The notes beneath the pieces are model-generated. The model was not told where the DNA came from and did no database searches. It saw nothing but the letters and a program-made list of their open reading frames with translations. From positions 186,001 through 250,000 of the forward strand of contig NZ_JAHBCJ010000003.1 in assembly GCF_018390575.1 (NCBI RefSeq): a stretch of DNA of 64,000 nt. Reading direction: 5' to 3'. Both the position numbers and the translations under genes were made by a program. Position 1 is the first letter of the stretch, and every line of letters begins with the position of its first letter. The DNA is from Bhargavaea massiliensis. Lineage in GTDB: Bacteria > Bacillota > Bacilli > Bacillales_A > Planococcaceae. This document shows, piece after piece, positions 34,536 through 43,337 of this stretch.

Positions 34536-34696
34536 TCATTCTGATCGATTTTAGTTGCGGAGCATTGATCTGCCATGGGGCATTGATCGCAATTCCGAAG
34601 TGTTTGATGCCTGTCTTTATCGTGTACTGGCTTGGCGAGTTGAGAGGAAGGCAGGGCACTTGTTGGTTTCTCGGAAGCCGATTTCACCAAAGTCAT
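34532..34696 (-). CDS. Small cysteine-motif protein coupled to DUF2935
   Basis: The 54-residue product starts at an ATG that overlaps the stop of the DUF2935 gene (ATGA), with a GAGGAAGAG stretch upstream. Its C-terminus has NCDQCPMADQC, a C-x2-C-x5-C set that could bind zinc or an Fe-S centre. Comparison with the decayed copy at 26519 shows a coding pattern of change. The function is unknown; coupling suggests it acts with the DUF2935 protein. Confidence 0.65.
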   Translation of the reverse strand: MTLVKSASEKPTSALPSSQLAKPVHDKDRHQTLRNCDQCPMADQCSATKIDQND

Positions 34697-35466
34697 GTGA
34701 TTCGCTCTTCCTCGAGATTCCTCCACAGATGATGCGCTTCCCGGGCGATGTGTTCCAGCAGATCAGGCGGCGACGTGGTGACGGCGGCGCATGTTTTGAC
34801 GAGATCGTCCAGCTCCAGTTTGAACTCCTCGAGGCTCTTCGCCTCTTTAATGATCATGTTCTTGAATTGCGTCAGGACAGGCAAGGTTTCATTTCTCGGG
34901 GTCCGGATCATGGTCTGCAGGGCCGTTGCCTGCATTTGCAGACGCTCAAACTTCTGCATCATCTCCGTCACCCTGAAATTCAGCTCGTAATTCGACACAT
35001 CCAAGTAATGGCGGATATAGCCCAGGTGATCGGCCATTTGCCGGATCCAGAACACGCATTCATGGATGATGGCATCCGACGGGGAAATCTGGGCACCGCT
35101 TTCTATTAATTTATAAACCCTCTGGGACTCCTCAGATTCCCTGACCATGTGATCCAAGAGGGAAACGGGCGTGGAAATGATGACCTCGCAATGCAGCGAC
35201 TTATCCATCGTGTACGCAAGCAGACTATGGAACTCCTTCGTCGCATGGCGGGCCTCGTCAATCAACTTGCCCACATCGCCCTGCTTCTTGACCGCCTTTT
35301 CATAGACTTTCCCCAAACGCTGGATATTGTTCAGGTTCGCACGGGCCAACTCCGTCTCATAATGACTGATCTCGCGGTCAAAAAACCGCCCGTGATCATA
35401 ATCATTCTGAATCCAAAACGCGATGATCCCGTACGCATCCCGTTCATAACGATCCGTATACCCCAA
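34693..35466 (-). CDS. DUF2935 helical protein
   Basis: The 257-residue protein is all-helical, with repeated ExxxH-like positions (FWIQNDYDHGRFF, LLDHMVRESEES, FWIRQMADHLGYIRHYLD, IAREAHHLW). This matches DUF2935, a ferritin- or hemerythrin-like four-helix fold found in Bacillales. Conserved His and Glu residues suggest a metal site. The gene is followed by the coupled small Cys protein. Confidence 0.82.
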   Translation of the reverse strand: MGYTDRYERDAYGIIAFWIQNDYDHGRFFDREISHYETELARANLNNIQRLGKVYEKAVKKQGDVGKLIDEARHATKEFHSLLAYTMDKSLHCEVIISTPVSLLDHMVRESEESQRVYKLIESGAQISPSDAIIHECVFWIRQMADHLGYIRHYLDVSNYELNFRVTEMMQKFERLQMQATALQTMIRTPRNETLPVLTQFKNMIIKEAKSLEEFKLELDDLVKTCAAVTTSPPDLLEHIAREAHHLWRNLEEERIT

Positions 35467-35561
35467 GTACCTGGCTCCTTCCTTTCCGGTTATGGCACGC
35501 CTTATGGATTGTATTCATTTGATGGATGGACTATGTCGGTTTAAAAATCGCTTTATGGTGT

Positions 35562-35624
35562 GAATGGTTACCTACGGATGGCGGGTGGTTACGAACCGAG
35601 ACTGAATGGTTACCCGGGACTGCA
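35562..35624 (+). repeat. Three-unit 21-bp micro-repeat, GAATGGTTACC type
   Basis: Heads GAATGGTTACC, GGGTGGTTACG and GAATGGTTACC begin at 35562, 35583 and 35604, exactly 21 bp apart. Confidence 0.85.
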
Positions 35625-35685
35625 TTTCCGTGGGCGGAGCGATGAATATGGAATGAAGGTTGAAAAAACATCGGGGCGGAGGAGC

Positions 35686-35742
35686 GAATTCCCACCAGGG
35701 GGGGGGTAGCTGAATTCCTACCAATCTTGAATAACCAATTAC
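35686..35742 (+). repeat. Three-unit micro-repeat, GAATTCCCACC type
   Basis: Heads GAATTCCCACC (35686), GAATTCCTACC (35712) and GAATAACCAAT (35729) lie 26 and 17 bp apart. A run of nine G in the first unit probably expanded it. Two different head types are thus neighbours in one 318-bp gap (35467-35785). Confidence 0.65.
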
Positions 35743-35785
35743 TAGAAAGGGTAATCTACCTCTATAACACAAATGAGGTGATCCA

Positions 35786-36262
35786 ATGAAACAAGAAGAA
35801 ATGGAAACGCTCAGAGATCTGATCAAGAACGTCGACACCGCGATGCTGACGACCGTATCCGATGAGGGGCTCGTCTCCCGTCCGATGAAAACACAGGAAG
35901 TCGAATTCGACGGCGACCTCTGGTTCTTCACCAAAAAAGAAACCGACAAATACAAAGAAATCCTCCACAACAAAGACGTCAACGTCGCCTACGCCGGCAA
36001 ATCCTACGTCTCCGTCCGGGGGCGCGCCGAAATCGTCGAAGACATGGCCAAGAAAAAGGAGCTCTGGAGCAAAGCCTACGAGAAAATCATGCAAACCACC
36101 TACGACAACCCCGACGTCATCCTGATCAAAGTAAAAGCCGAAGCCGCCGAATACTGGGAGAGTGGGAGCCTGATCAAGAACATTGCGTTTATGTATAAAC
36201 GAATGACAGGTAAAGATGCGGAGTCTGCGGAGATTAATGAGACGTTGGAGCTGGATAAGTAA
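35786..36262 (+). CDS. Pyridoxamine 5'-phosphate oxidase-fold protein (general stress protein 26 / YdaG-like)
   Basis: The 158-residue protein has the split-barrel flavin-binding fold: TAMLTTVSDEGLVSRPMKTQ, GDLWFFTKKETDK, NVAYAGKSYVSVRGRAEIVED and the C-terminal EAAEYWESG. It matches the YdaG group of sigma-B-type stress proteins. AGGTGATCC precedes the ATG. It is a single-gene unit with its own terminator. Confidence 0.85.
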   Translation: MKQEEMETLRDLIKNVDTAMLTTVSDEGLVSRPMKTQEVEFDGDLWFFTKKETDKYKEILHNKDVNVAYAGKSYVSVRGRAEIVEDMAKKKELWSKAYEKIMQTTYDNPDVILIKVKAEAAEYWESGSLIKNIAFMYKRMTGKDAESAEINETLELDK

Positions 36263-36269
36263 TCGTTGA

Positions 36270-36303
36270 AATGGACTGTCCTTTATGGGCGGTCCATTTT
36301 TTG
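36270..36303 (+). terminator. Terminator of the YdaG-like gene
   Basis: AATGGAC pairs with GTCCATT through an inner GTCC/GGCG region, followed by a T run. Confidence 0.75.
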
Positions 36304-36322
36304 ATTAAGACGAATGAGCGGC

Positions 36323-36364
36323 GAGTGATTACCTCAGAAGAGCGAGTGGTTACGGGCGCCTAAG
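36323..36364 (+). repeat. Two-unit 21-bp micro-repeat, GAGTGATTACC type
   Basis: GAGTGATTACC (36323) and GAGTGGTTACG (36344) are 21 bp apart, between two convergent terminators. Confidence 0.85.
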
Positions 36365-36372
36365 GAATAGGA

Positions 36373-36397
36373 AAAAGCAGCCGGTCGGGCTGCTTTT
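36373..36397. terminator. Bidirectional terminator of the M20 pseudogene
   Basis: AAAAGCAGCC/GGCTGCTTTT with loop GGTCG, 15 bp after the minus-strand stop. Confidence 0.8.
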
Positions 36398-36412
36398 GTC
36401 CAGTATCTTCAT

Positions 36413-37632
36413 TCAATCAAAGCTATACTCGCAAACCACATGTGCCACGGATTTGGCGGATACGAGCAGGGCGTCTTCATCAATGTCGAACTTCGGGTGA
36501 TGGTTCAGGTAGGGCTTGTCCACGCCTTTTGGTTTGCATCCGATGATGTAAAACGTGCCCGGGATCTTTTGGGTGTAGTAAGCGAAATCCTCGGAACCGG
36601 AGTTAATCGGAATTTCCTTGACAGCCTCAATTACCGGGTCGTCGGCCTGTTCCAAAATGGACACGACTTTGGCGGTGACGGCAGGGTCATTGTAGAGCGG
36701 CGGATAATCCGGGACGTAGTTGAGCTCGCATTCAACCCCGAACTCTTCCTCGATTCCTCTTGTGATCCGGTGGATTTCCTCCGAGATGACTTTTTGTGTG
36801 TCTTCATTCATATAGCGGACGTCGCCTTCGAGTTCGACGCTGTCTTTGATGACGTTAAACGAACCTTTCCCATCAAACGAGCCGATGGTGACAACGCCCA
36901 TTTCGAACGGATTCAACCGGCGGCTGACGATCGTCTGGATGGCCGTGATGAAATAGGCGCCCGCAACGATCGAGTCGTTGGATTGGTGGGATAGGATCCG
37001 TGGCCCCCCTTGCCTTTGATCACAAGCTTAAAGTACGTCCTGCCGGCCATCGAAAAGCCGGCTCGGTAGCCGATTGCGCCGGTCGGGGGGGCGGGCATCA
37101 GGTGGGTCCCGAACACGACATCCAAGTCATCCAGAACGCCGGATTCGACAATGCTTTTTGCGCCGCCCGGCGGTGTTTCTTCCGCGTGCTGATGGATGAT
37201 CTTGATGGTTCCGCTGATTGAGTCTTTCATCTGGATGAGGCAGTCGGCCAATACGAGCATGTAAGCCGTGTGCCCGTCATGCCCGCATGCGTGCATGACG
37301 CCCGGATTTTTGGATTTGAACGGAACATCGGTCTCTTCGTTGATCGGGAGCGCATCAAAGTCGGCACGCAACCCAATCGTCTTGCCTTCTTTTCCGCCCT
37401 TGATCGTCACGATGATGCCATAGCCATTTCCGACTTTCGTCTGGACCTCGACATCCTTGCCTTTGTAAAATGCCTCGATGTAGGCTGCGGTCTTCTCTTC
37501 CTTAAAGGACAACTCAGGGTTTTCATGGAGATGCCTCCGGATCTGAATCATTTCCTCTTTCCGGTCTTCCAGCATGGACAGCAACCGTCGCTTCAGCGTC
37601 TGACTTTCGTTGGATGTATTCGAAGTCGTCAA
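36413..37632 (-). pseudogene. M20 amidohydrolase (N-acyl amino acid hydrolase type), frameshifted
   Basis: The first part (to about 36990) and the second part (37-36.4 kb) are in different frames but join into one M20D protein of about 406 residues. It has RRHLHENPELSFKEE, GLRADFDALPI, MHACGHDGHTAYML, HQHAEETPPGGA and KGKGGHGS, then HQSNDSIVAG in the other frame and NSGSEDFAYY. One C is missing from a run at 36988-36990 (GGG on the plus strand). All metal ligands are present, so a sequencing error is possible. TTG 37632 follows GGGCGGGAG. Confidence 0.8.
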
Positions 37633-37830
37633 TTTTCTCCCGCCCTTTCCGATTTTGCCTTCTTTAATAGTATACATGTTTCGAGTATTCTGAATATAAA
37701 GAGGTGTGTTTGAGGGGAGTGGGGAACCGGGACAAGGTTAGCGAAGAGGCCGAAGGCGATTCCGCTCATGCCCATATAACTCAACCCAAAAGGCAAGGCA
37801 CAAAAGTGAAAGTATCAATGAAAGATGTTT

Positions 37831-37860
37831 TTGTTCAATCTGGTTTCAATCTTCTATACT
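37831..37860 (+). promoter_or_regulatory. Sigma-A promoter of the two-span membrane protein gene
   Basis: TTGTTC and TATACT are separated by 18 bp, 43 bp before the start codon. Confidence 0.6.
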
Positions 37861-37902
37861 AGTATGAGGAAGAAAATAGATGAAATCTAGGAGTGTAGAA
37901 GA

Positions 37903-38427
37903 ATGAAAAAACGTGTTTTACAAATTATCTCAGCGATTTTCGCTGCGCATTTCGCGTTCCGGGGATTTTACAAGTTATTGGCTTATGATAACGGAGAATA
38001 TAGCGACAAAGCTGTTAACGCATATGTAGGTGGTGATGCATACAACTACATTATTAATGGGACTCATGCTACAGCTTATTTCACGTTAGCCGGGGCTTTC
38101 CTCATCACAACAGTCCTTTTGGAAGTTGTATATTTATTAAGAAATATGAGGGAGGAAAGGTCAGTCGTGAAAGATATGGAGCTTGACAATACGATTGAAC
38201 AACCCTTGGGTGAAAAAGAAGGATCTCTACCTCTTTCCAAACGAGGACTTACAAAGTACCAGGCAGAGGTGCTGATAGATACAAAAGGTCGAACAATAAA
38301 AAGGCTAACTGAGAGCCTAAATAGCACTATTGAAGATGATCAGTTAGTTGAAGTCCAAACTCAAATAGAAAATTTAAAAAAGGAACAACTTGAGCTGCAG
38401 CAATACATAGGAACCTTGAAGAAGTAA
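37903..38427 (+). CDS. Hypothetical membrane protein with C-terminal coiled coil
   Basis: The 174-residue product has a hydrophobic N-terminal segment (about 5-26), a short loop with YVGGDAYNYIINGTHATAYF, a second span (about 58-82) and a charged cytoplasmic tail that becomes a coiled coil (about 130-174). I recognise no family. AGGAGTG precedes the ATG. It is a single-gene unit. Confidence 0.75.
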   Translation: MKKRVLQIISAIFAAHFAFRGFYKLLAYDNGEYSDKAVNAYVGGDAYNYIINGTHATAYFTLAGAFLITTVLLEVVYLLRNMREERSVVKDMELDNTIEQPLGEKEGSLPLSKRGLTKYQAEVLIDTKGRTIKRLTESLNSTIEDDQLVEVQTQIENLKKEQLELQQYIGTLKK

Positions 38428-38532
38428 GGTACAACTGTAGCAAATTCTTCATGAGTATTAACGATCATTAAGAGTATCTCAGGTCGAAGTGAAAGGGTCA
38501 TGCTAAGCATTAACACGAGACAGGGGTATGTA

Positions 38533-38957
38533 ATGTATTTAGAAGAAGAACTGAGTAACTTCATAAAATGCCATGCGGTCCATACCGACATCACAGGGGG
38601 CATTCCCGATTCCCGAATTACCGAAATCGAAGCAGCTTTGCATGTAAAGCTTCCGGATAGTTATAGGTGGTTTCTGAGGAACTATGGTTTCGGTGGGATT
38701 TTCGGTGTAGATATCCTGGGAGCGGGGAAACAGGCGGTTCCGAATGTGGTCAGAAAAACAGAAAGGTTAAGGAAAATGGTGAACCTGAAGATGAGGAGTT
38801 CTATTACTGCTTGGACACCATGGATTTTGTGAATGGCGAATGTCCCGTGGTTTCTAGGGACCGGACGGTCGGATTTAACGGCAAACGGGCACAGAGCTTG
38901 ATGAATTTCTGGAGGAGAGCTTTAGGGAAGCTAACGAGGAGTGGAAGAAAAGGTTAG
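38533..38957 (+). pseudogene. SMI1/KNR4 (immunity-type) gene with two frameshifts
   Basis: The start reads GIPDSRITEIEAALHVKLPDSYRWFLRNYGFGGIFGVDILG, a typical SMI1/KNR4 N-terminus. Near 38765 it must shift frame to continue DEEFYYCLDTMDFVNGECPVVSRDRTVGF. Near 38890 it must shift again to reach ELDEFLEESFREANEEWKKRLEG. SMI1 proteins often protect against contact-dependent or polymorphic toxins; no toxin gene is nearby. This copy is dead. Confidence 0.8.
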
Positions 38958-38988
38958 AGGGGAGCGCACTAAGTTTGCTATGGTCGAG

Positions 38989-39019
38989 AAAACAGCCTGA
39001 TTGGCTGTTTTTTCTTTTT
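38989..39019 (+). terminator. Terminator after the SMI1 pseudogene
   Basis: AAAACAGCC/GGCTGTTTT with loop TGATT and a T run. Confidence 0.85.
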
Positions 39020-39022
39020 AGA

Positions 39023-39064
39023 ATCTGCCGACGGTAACCACTCATCTCCAAAAGGTAAACACTC
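39023..39064 (-). repeat. Two-unit 21-bp micro-repeat on the minus strand, GAGTGGTTACC type
   Basis: Read on the minus strand, GAGTGTTTACC starts at 39064 and GAGTGGTTACC at 39043, 21 bp apart. It lies between the SMI1 terminator and the FadR-type regulator, in the opposite orientation to most arrays. Confidence 0.85.
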
Positions 39065-39185
39065 AGCTTGGAGACAGATGATCATGCTCCCAAGCAACGT
39101 CCGAATCCATTCTTTTACACTCTCCCCCACCCTATGCTACGATTAAGTCATCCAATCATCCTACAAATTATATGAGGTGAATCTA

Positions 39186-39872
39186 TTGGCGGAGTCGATG
39201 AAAGTGGGCAGGTCGTCGTTGGTGGATCAGGTGGCTGGCCGGATGGAGGCGCTGATTGATGCGGGGGAGTGGCCGGTCGGAGAGCGGATTCCGACGGAGA
39301 TGGAGTTGGCGGATCAGTTTGAGGTGAGCCGCAATACACTGAGGGAGGCGATCCGGGCGCTTGTCCATGCGGGGCTGCTGCAGACACGGCAGGGGAGCGG
39401 GACATATGTGAGTTCTTCAAGCGTGCTGGAAGCGGCGATCCGCAAGCGGGTGGGCCGCGCAGATGTGCTGGATACGCTGGAGGTGCGGCATGCGCTGGAG
39501 CGGGAGGCCGCACTGCTCGCTGCGGTGCGGCGGAATGCGGACAATCTGGAAGAGCTGCGGTCGGCGCTGGACGATTGCCGGGCGGCGATAAAAGCGGGGG
39601 ACGGGCAGGCGTACCTGACCGCGGACCTCGCACTTCACCGCGCGGTCGTCCGGGCATCGCATAATGCGGTGCTGATTGACCTGTATGGCCATCTGACCGA
39701 TCCGCTCGAGTCGTCGATGCGGAAGATCCTTGATGCGTCCGCCGGAGGAAGCGACGCGATCCATAGCCACGAGGCGCTGGTGGAGGCGATCGCCGGTCAG
39801 GATCCGGAGCGGGCAATGGAAGCTGTCCATACGTACATTGCCGAATTTAAAGACACATTATTGAATGAATAA
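39186..39872 (+). CDS. FadR/GntR family regulator with FCD domain
   Basis: The 228-residue protein has a winged HTH (RIPTEMELADQFEVSRNTLREAIRALVHAGLLQTRQGSGTYV, about 35-78) and an FCD domain with LDTLEVRHALEREAALLAA, DLALHRAVVRASHN and HEALVEAIAGQDPERA. TTG 39186 is placed 7 nt after GAGGTGA. It lies 11 bp before the MFS gene and probably regulates it. Confidence 0.85.
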   Translation: MAESMKVGRSSLVDQVAGRMEALIDAGEWPVGERIPTEMELADQFEVSRNTLREAIRALVHAGLLQTRQGSGTYVSSSSVLEAAIRKRVGRADVLDTLEVRHALEREAALLAAVRRNADNLEELRSALDDCRAAIKAGDGQAYLTADLALHRAVVRASHNAVLIDLYGHLTDPLESSMRKILDASAGGSDAIHSHEALVEAIAGQDPERAMEAVHTYIAEFKDTLLNE

Positions 39873-39883
39873 AGGTGAAAAAC

Positions 39884-41101
39884 ATGCGATTCCAACAACA
39901 AGAGCTTTTACAACAAGATGAATCGAAAGTGAAAATGATCGGGAGCCTGGAGCTTCTATTGGTCTTCCTGGCCATCATTAGTGTCGGGGCAAACCTGCGG
40001 GCGCCGCTGACGTCGGTCGGTCCGCTCGTCGGGGAAATCCGGTCGAGCCTCGGAATATCCGGCTTTGCCGCCGGTTTCCTGACGACGCTGCCGCTCCTGG
40101 CGTTCGCGCTGCTGTCTCCATTTGTACCAAAGCTGTCCCGCCGGTTCGGCATGGAATCGGTTCTTTTCTTTGCGTCCGTCCTGATCACGGCTGGGATTTT
40201 CCTCCGGATGACGGGCAGCGTCCGGCTGCTGTTTGCCGGCACGCTGTTGATCGGTTTCGGCATTGCATTCGGCAACGTCCTCATCCCGGGGCTGATCAAA
40301 TCAAGATTCCCGATGCACCTCGGCGTCATGACCGGCATCTACGCGGTATCCATGAACCTGTGTGCCGCGATCGCGTCCGGCCTCAGTGTCCCCGTGTCCG
40401 AGAAACTCGGCTGGAGCGGGTCGCTCGGCTACTGGGGATTCATCTCGCTTGTCGCGATTTTCGTACTGCTTCCCCAAGTGAGGCGGAGCGGAAACAAGCC
40501 GGCCGGAAAGGAAAGCGGCCAGAAAGCGGTGAACCTGTGGAAATCCGGCCTTGCCTGGAACATCACCGTCTTCATGGGGCTGCAATCCCTGATTTTCTAT
40601 ACAATCGTCGCGTGGCTTCCTGAAATCCTGGCAGAGCGTGGCGTGGAGGCCGGAGCTGCCGGGTGGCTGCTGTCGCTCATGCAATTTGCCCTCATTCCGT
40701 TCACCTTCATCATTCCGATCATCGCCGGCAGAATGAAAAACCAGATCCCGCTCGTGATCGCCACCGGCGCGCTGTTTATCGGCGGGATACTCGGCATCCT
40801 CATGGGCACATCGTCACTGACGCTGCTTTGGGTCATCATGATCGGCATCGGCGGCGGAACCGCCTTCAGCCTCGCCATGATGTTCTTCAGCCTCCGCACG
40901 AAAAACCCGCAAGAAGCAGCGGAACTCTCCGGCATGGCCCAGTCCTTCGGCTACCTGCTTGCAGCCACCGGACCCGCCCTGTTCGGCATCCTGCACGACG
41001 CCACCCACAGCTGGACACTGCCGCTCTGGATGCTTCTGGCGGTCTCGGTGATTATTCTATTGACAGGCATCGTTTCAGGAAGGGACACTCAGGTGAAATA
41101 A
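39884..41101 (+). CDS. MFS transporter, CynX/NimT family
   Basis: The 405-residue protein has 12 membrane segments and the CynX pattern: SVGANLRAPLTSVGPLVGEI at the first helix, FGIAFGNVLIPGLIKSRFP, and a GMAQSFGYLLAATGPALFGILHD close. Known members export or import small anions such as cyanate or 2-nitroimidazole. ATG 39884 is chosen because GTG 39875 sits in the AAAGGTG site. It forms a regulator-transporter pair. Confidence 0.85.
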   Translation: MRFQQQELLQQDESKVKMIGSLELLLVFLAIISVGANLRAPLTSVGPLVGEIRSSLGISGFAAGFLTTLPLLAFALLSPFVPKLSRRFGMESVLFFASVLITAGIFLRMTGSVRLLFAGTLLIGFGIAFGNVLIPGLIKSRFPMHLGVMTGIYAVSMNLCAAIASGLSVPVSEKLGWSGSLGYWGFISLVAIFVLLPQVRRSGNKPAGKESGQKAVNLWKSGLAWNITVFMGLQSLIFYTIVAWLPEILAERGVEAGAAGWLLSLMQFALIPFTFIIPIIAGRMKNQIPLVIATGALFIGGILGILMGTSSLTLLWVIMIGIGGGTAFSLAMMFFSLRTKNPQEAAELSGMAQSFGYLLAATGPALFGILHDATHSWTLPLWMLLAVSVIILLTGIVSGRDTQVK

Positions 41102-41103
41102 AT

Positions 41104-41138
41104 GATCCGTACTCTCGAGGGAGAGTGCGGATCTTTTT
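41104..41138 (+). terminator. Terminator of the CynX-like gene
   Basis: GATCCGTACTCTC pairs with GAGAGTGCGGATC (one mismatch) around GAGG, then TTTTT. Confidence 0.9.
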
Positions 41139-41213
41139 GGTAGAGGGAAGTTGCAGGGTGGTGCACTGCCATTGCGGGATCTCTCCTTCGGTGCGGTTTT
41201 ATTGTGCAGGGGT

Positions 41214-41255
41214 GAGTGGTTACCAAATGGATGCGAGTGATTACCACCGGATAAT
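41214..41255 (+). repeat. Two-unit 21-bp micro-repeat, GAGTGGTTACC type
   Basis: GAGTGGTTACC (41214) and GAGTGATTACC (41235) are 21 bp apart, between the CynX terminator and the DUF1643 gene. Confidence 0.85.
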
Positions 41256-41329
41256 CAATTTGGGGTCCAAGGTAATAATGATGTACGATTGACTTACTAT
41301 AGAAAGAAACGAAAAAGGGGAGATGTGAA

Positions 41330-41866
41330 ATGGCCGTTCAGGAACAAAATCTGATGGTCGTACATGGCCAGTGGGATAACGGAAAAAGAACCACCCAGGC
41401 GATCTTTGACCCATCCGAAAAACACCGCTACCGCCTGAGTGTCAGTTGGGAAGAGAACCTGCCGTCGTGCCTGTATATCATGCTAAATCCGAGTACGGCA
41501 GATGCAATAAAACCTGATCCGACGCTTAGAAAGTGCGTGGGATTTGCTGAGCGGAATGGATTTGGGTCACTGGAAGTCCTGAACCTCTATTCATACAGGG
41601 CAACCAAGCCCGCCGACCTTTGGAAGTCAGGTGAATTGAGGCATCCCGATAACGACATCCATCTGAAAGAAGCAATCTCCGGTGCAGACAAAATTATCGT
41701 CTCGTGGGGAATTCATGGCAGACGAAACCGCAGGTACCAAGACATCCTTGAATACATCCAAGAAGCCGGTAAAGTACCCTATTGCTTAGGGAAAACCAAA
41801 TGTGGAATGCCAAGGCATCCGCTGATGCTCGCTTATGCGACACAGCTTATTGAATACATCTACTAA
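41330..41866 (+). CDS. DUF1643 protein
   Basis: The 178-residue protein has the DUF1643 signatures YIMLNPSTADAIKPDPTLRKC, NGFGSLEVLNLYSYRATKP and the C-terminal CGMPRHPL. DUF1643 proteins are often found in phage and accessory regions and have no proven function. A paralogue is at 62914. The ATG follows AAAAGGGGAG. Confidence 0.85.
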   Translation: MAVQEQNLMVVHGQWDNGKRTTQAIFDPSEKHRYRLSVSWEENLPSCLYIMLNPSTADAIKPDPTLRKCVGFAERNGFGSLEVLNLYSYRATKPADLWKSGELRHPDNDIHLKEAISGADKIIVSWGIHGRRNRRYQDILEYIQEAGKVPYCLGKTKCGMPRHPLMLAYATQLIEYIY

Positions 41867-41883
41867 TAGGTTTTAATTCTCTT

Positions 41884-41909
41884 AAAAGCAGTTGCCGGCT
41901 GCTTTTTTG
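41884..41909 (+). terminator. Terminator of the DUF1643 gene
   Basis: AAAAGCAG/CTGCTTTT with a short loop and a T run. Confidence 0.7.
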
Positions 41910-42008
41910 TGTTAATAAAGTATAGAAAATAAACAATCAATCGACTAATCGGGATTTCGCGGGCTACGCTTTTACTAGAACACCGTTAACACAAAAGGGG
42001 GAATTGAG

Positions 42009-43208
42009 ATGAAGGCAAGCAAGGAATTCCTTACACCGCCGTCCATCGTCTATTTGCAGGGGGCGTTTCAGCAGGTCGGCAAGCAAGCGCTGAACTTGAA
42101 GGGGAAGAAGGCGATGATTATCAGTGATGCCATCATGGACAAGCTCGGGTATGTCAATGAATGCCGGAAGCTGCTTAAAGATGACGGAATTGAAAGCGCT
42201 GTCTATCTGGGGGTTGCATCGGAACCGACTGATGAGTTTGTGGCCGAGGCGTTGCGCATTTCGGGGGAGGAGCGTTGCGACCTGATCATCTCGCTGGGGG
42301 GCGGGAGCTGCATCGATACGGCGAAGGCGGTGTCGATTCTGGCGACGAACGGGGGCTATATCGGGGATTACATGGGCGGCCGGAAAATGGCCATCCAGCT
42401 GCCGGTGCCGCATATCGCCATTCCGACCACTGCCGGAACAGGAGCCGAAGCGACGGACGCGACTGTCATTACCAACACCACGACCCAGGTGAAGATGATG
42501 ATCAAGCAGCCGGCGCTCATGCCGGAGGCCGCGATTGTCGATCCGTTGCTAACGCTCTCCACGCCGGCGAATGTGACTGCCGCAACTGGCGTCGATGCGC
42601 TCAGCCACGCCGTCGAGGCATACATCTCCAGGAAAGCCCATCCGATGACGGACATGCTGGCCCTTTCCGCCATCCGGCTGATCGCGGCCAATCTCCAGCG
42701 GGCTTATGACAATTCGGAAGACCTTGAAGCAAAAGAAGCCATGTCACTCGGGGCGCTTCAGGCGGGCATGGCCTTTTCGAACGCCTCCGTCTGCCTGGTC
42801 CACGGCATGTCCCGCCCGATCGGCGCACTGTTCCACGTCCCGCACGGCTTCTCCAATGCGATGTTGCTGCCGGCAGTCCTGGAATACAGCAAAGATACCT
42901 GCGTGGAGCGGCTGGCGGACATCGGCCGGATCTTCTCGCCGGACGAAGAAATGACCGATGAAGAAGCAGCAGAACGAACGGTTCAATCGGTGAAGAAACT
43001 CTGCCACTCACTAAACATCCCGAACCTGAAAGAATGGGGCATCGATGAGCAGGAATTCATGAACGCCAGAGAAAAAATGGCCAAAGAAGCCCTGGACAGC
43101 GGCAGCCCTGCGAACAATCCGAAGGTGCCTACAAGTGAGAAGATTATTGAGCTTTATCATGTCTGCTATGACTACCAAGCACAGAGAAAAGTTAATCAGG
43201 GAGTGTAA
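42009..43208 (+). CDS. Iron-containing alcohol dehydrogenase
   Basis: The 399-residue enzyme has the NAD-binding GGGSCIDTAKA, IPTTAGTGAEATDATV, and the metal-binding Asp/His set in DALSHAVEAY, VHGMSRPIGALFHVPHG. It matches the group III metal-dependent alcohol dehydrogenases. GGGGGAATTGAG precedes the ATG. It is monocistronic. The substrate may be a short alcohol or diol. Confidence 0.9.
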   Translation: MKASKEFLTPPSIVYLQGAFQQVGKQALNLKGKKAMIISDAIMDKLGYVNECRKLLKDDGIESAVYLGVASEPTDEFVAEALRISGEERCDLIISLGGGSCIDTAKAVSILATNGGYIGDYMGGRKMAIQLPVPHIAIPTTAGTGAEATDATVITNTTTQVKMMIKQPALMPEAAIVDPLLTLSTPANVTAATGVDALSHAVEAYISRKAHPMTDMLALSAIRLIAANLQRAYDNSEDLEAKEAMSLGALQAGMAFSNASVCLVHGMSRPIGALFHVPHGFSNAMLLPAVLEYSKDTCVERLADIGRIFSPDEEMTDEEAAERTVQSVKKLCHSLNIPNLKEWGIDEQEFMNAREKMAKEALDSGSPANNPKVPTSEKIIELYHVCYDYQAQRKVNQGV

Positions 43209-43209
43209 G

Positions 43210-43236
43210 AAAAGCAGCCGAATCGGCTGCTTTTCT
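43210..43236 (+). terminator. Terminator of the alcohol dehydrogenase gene
   Basis: AAAAGCAGCCG/CGGCTGCTTTT with loop AAT. GC content drops sharply beyond this point, at the edge of the AT-rich island. Confidence 0.85.
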
Positions 43237-43337
43237 TTATTTTCAAAAGGAATTACTCATTTCAGCAAGTTTTGCGGAATTACTACCAAATTACAGTTAA
43301 AATTCTCTTTGAATTAAACAATAATGGAAATATGACA

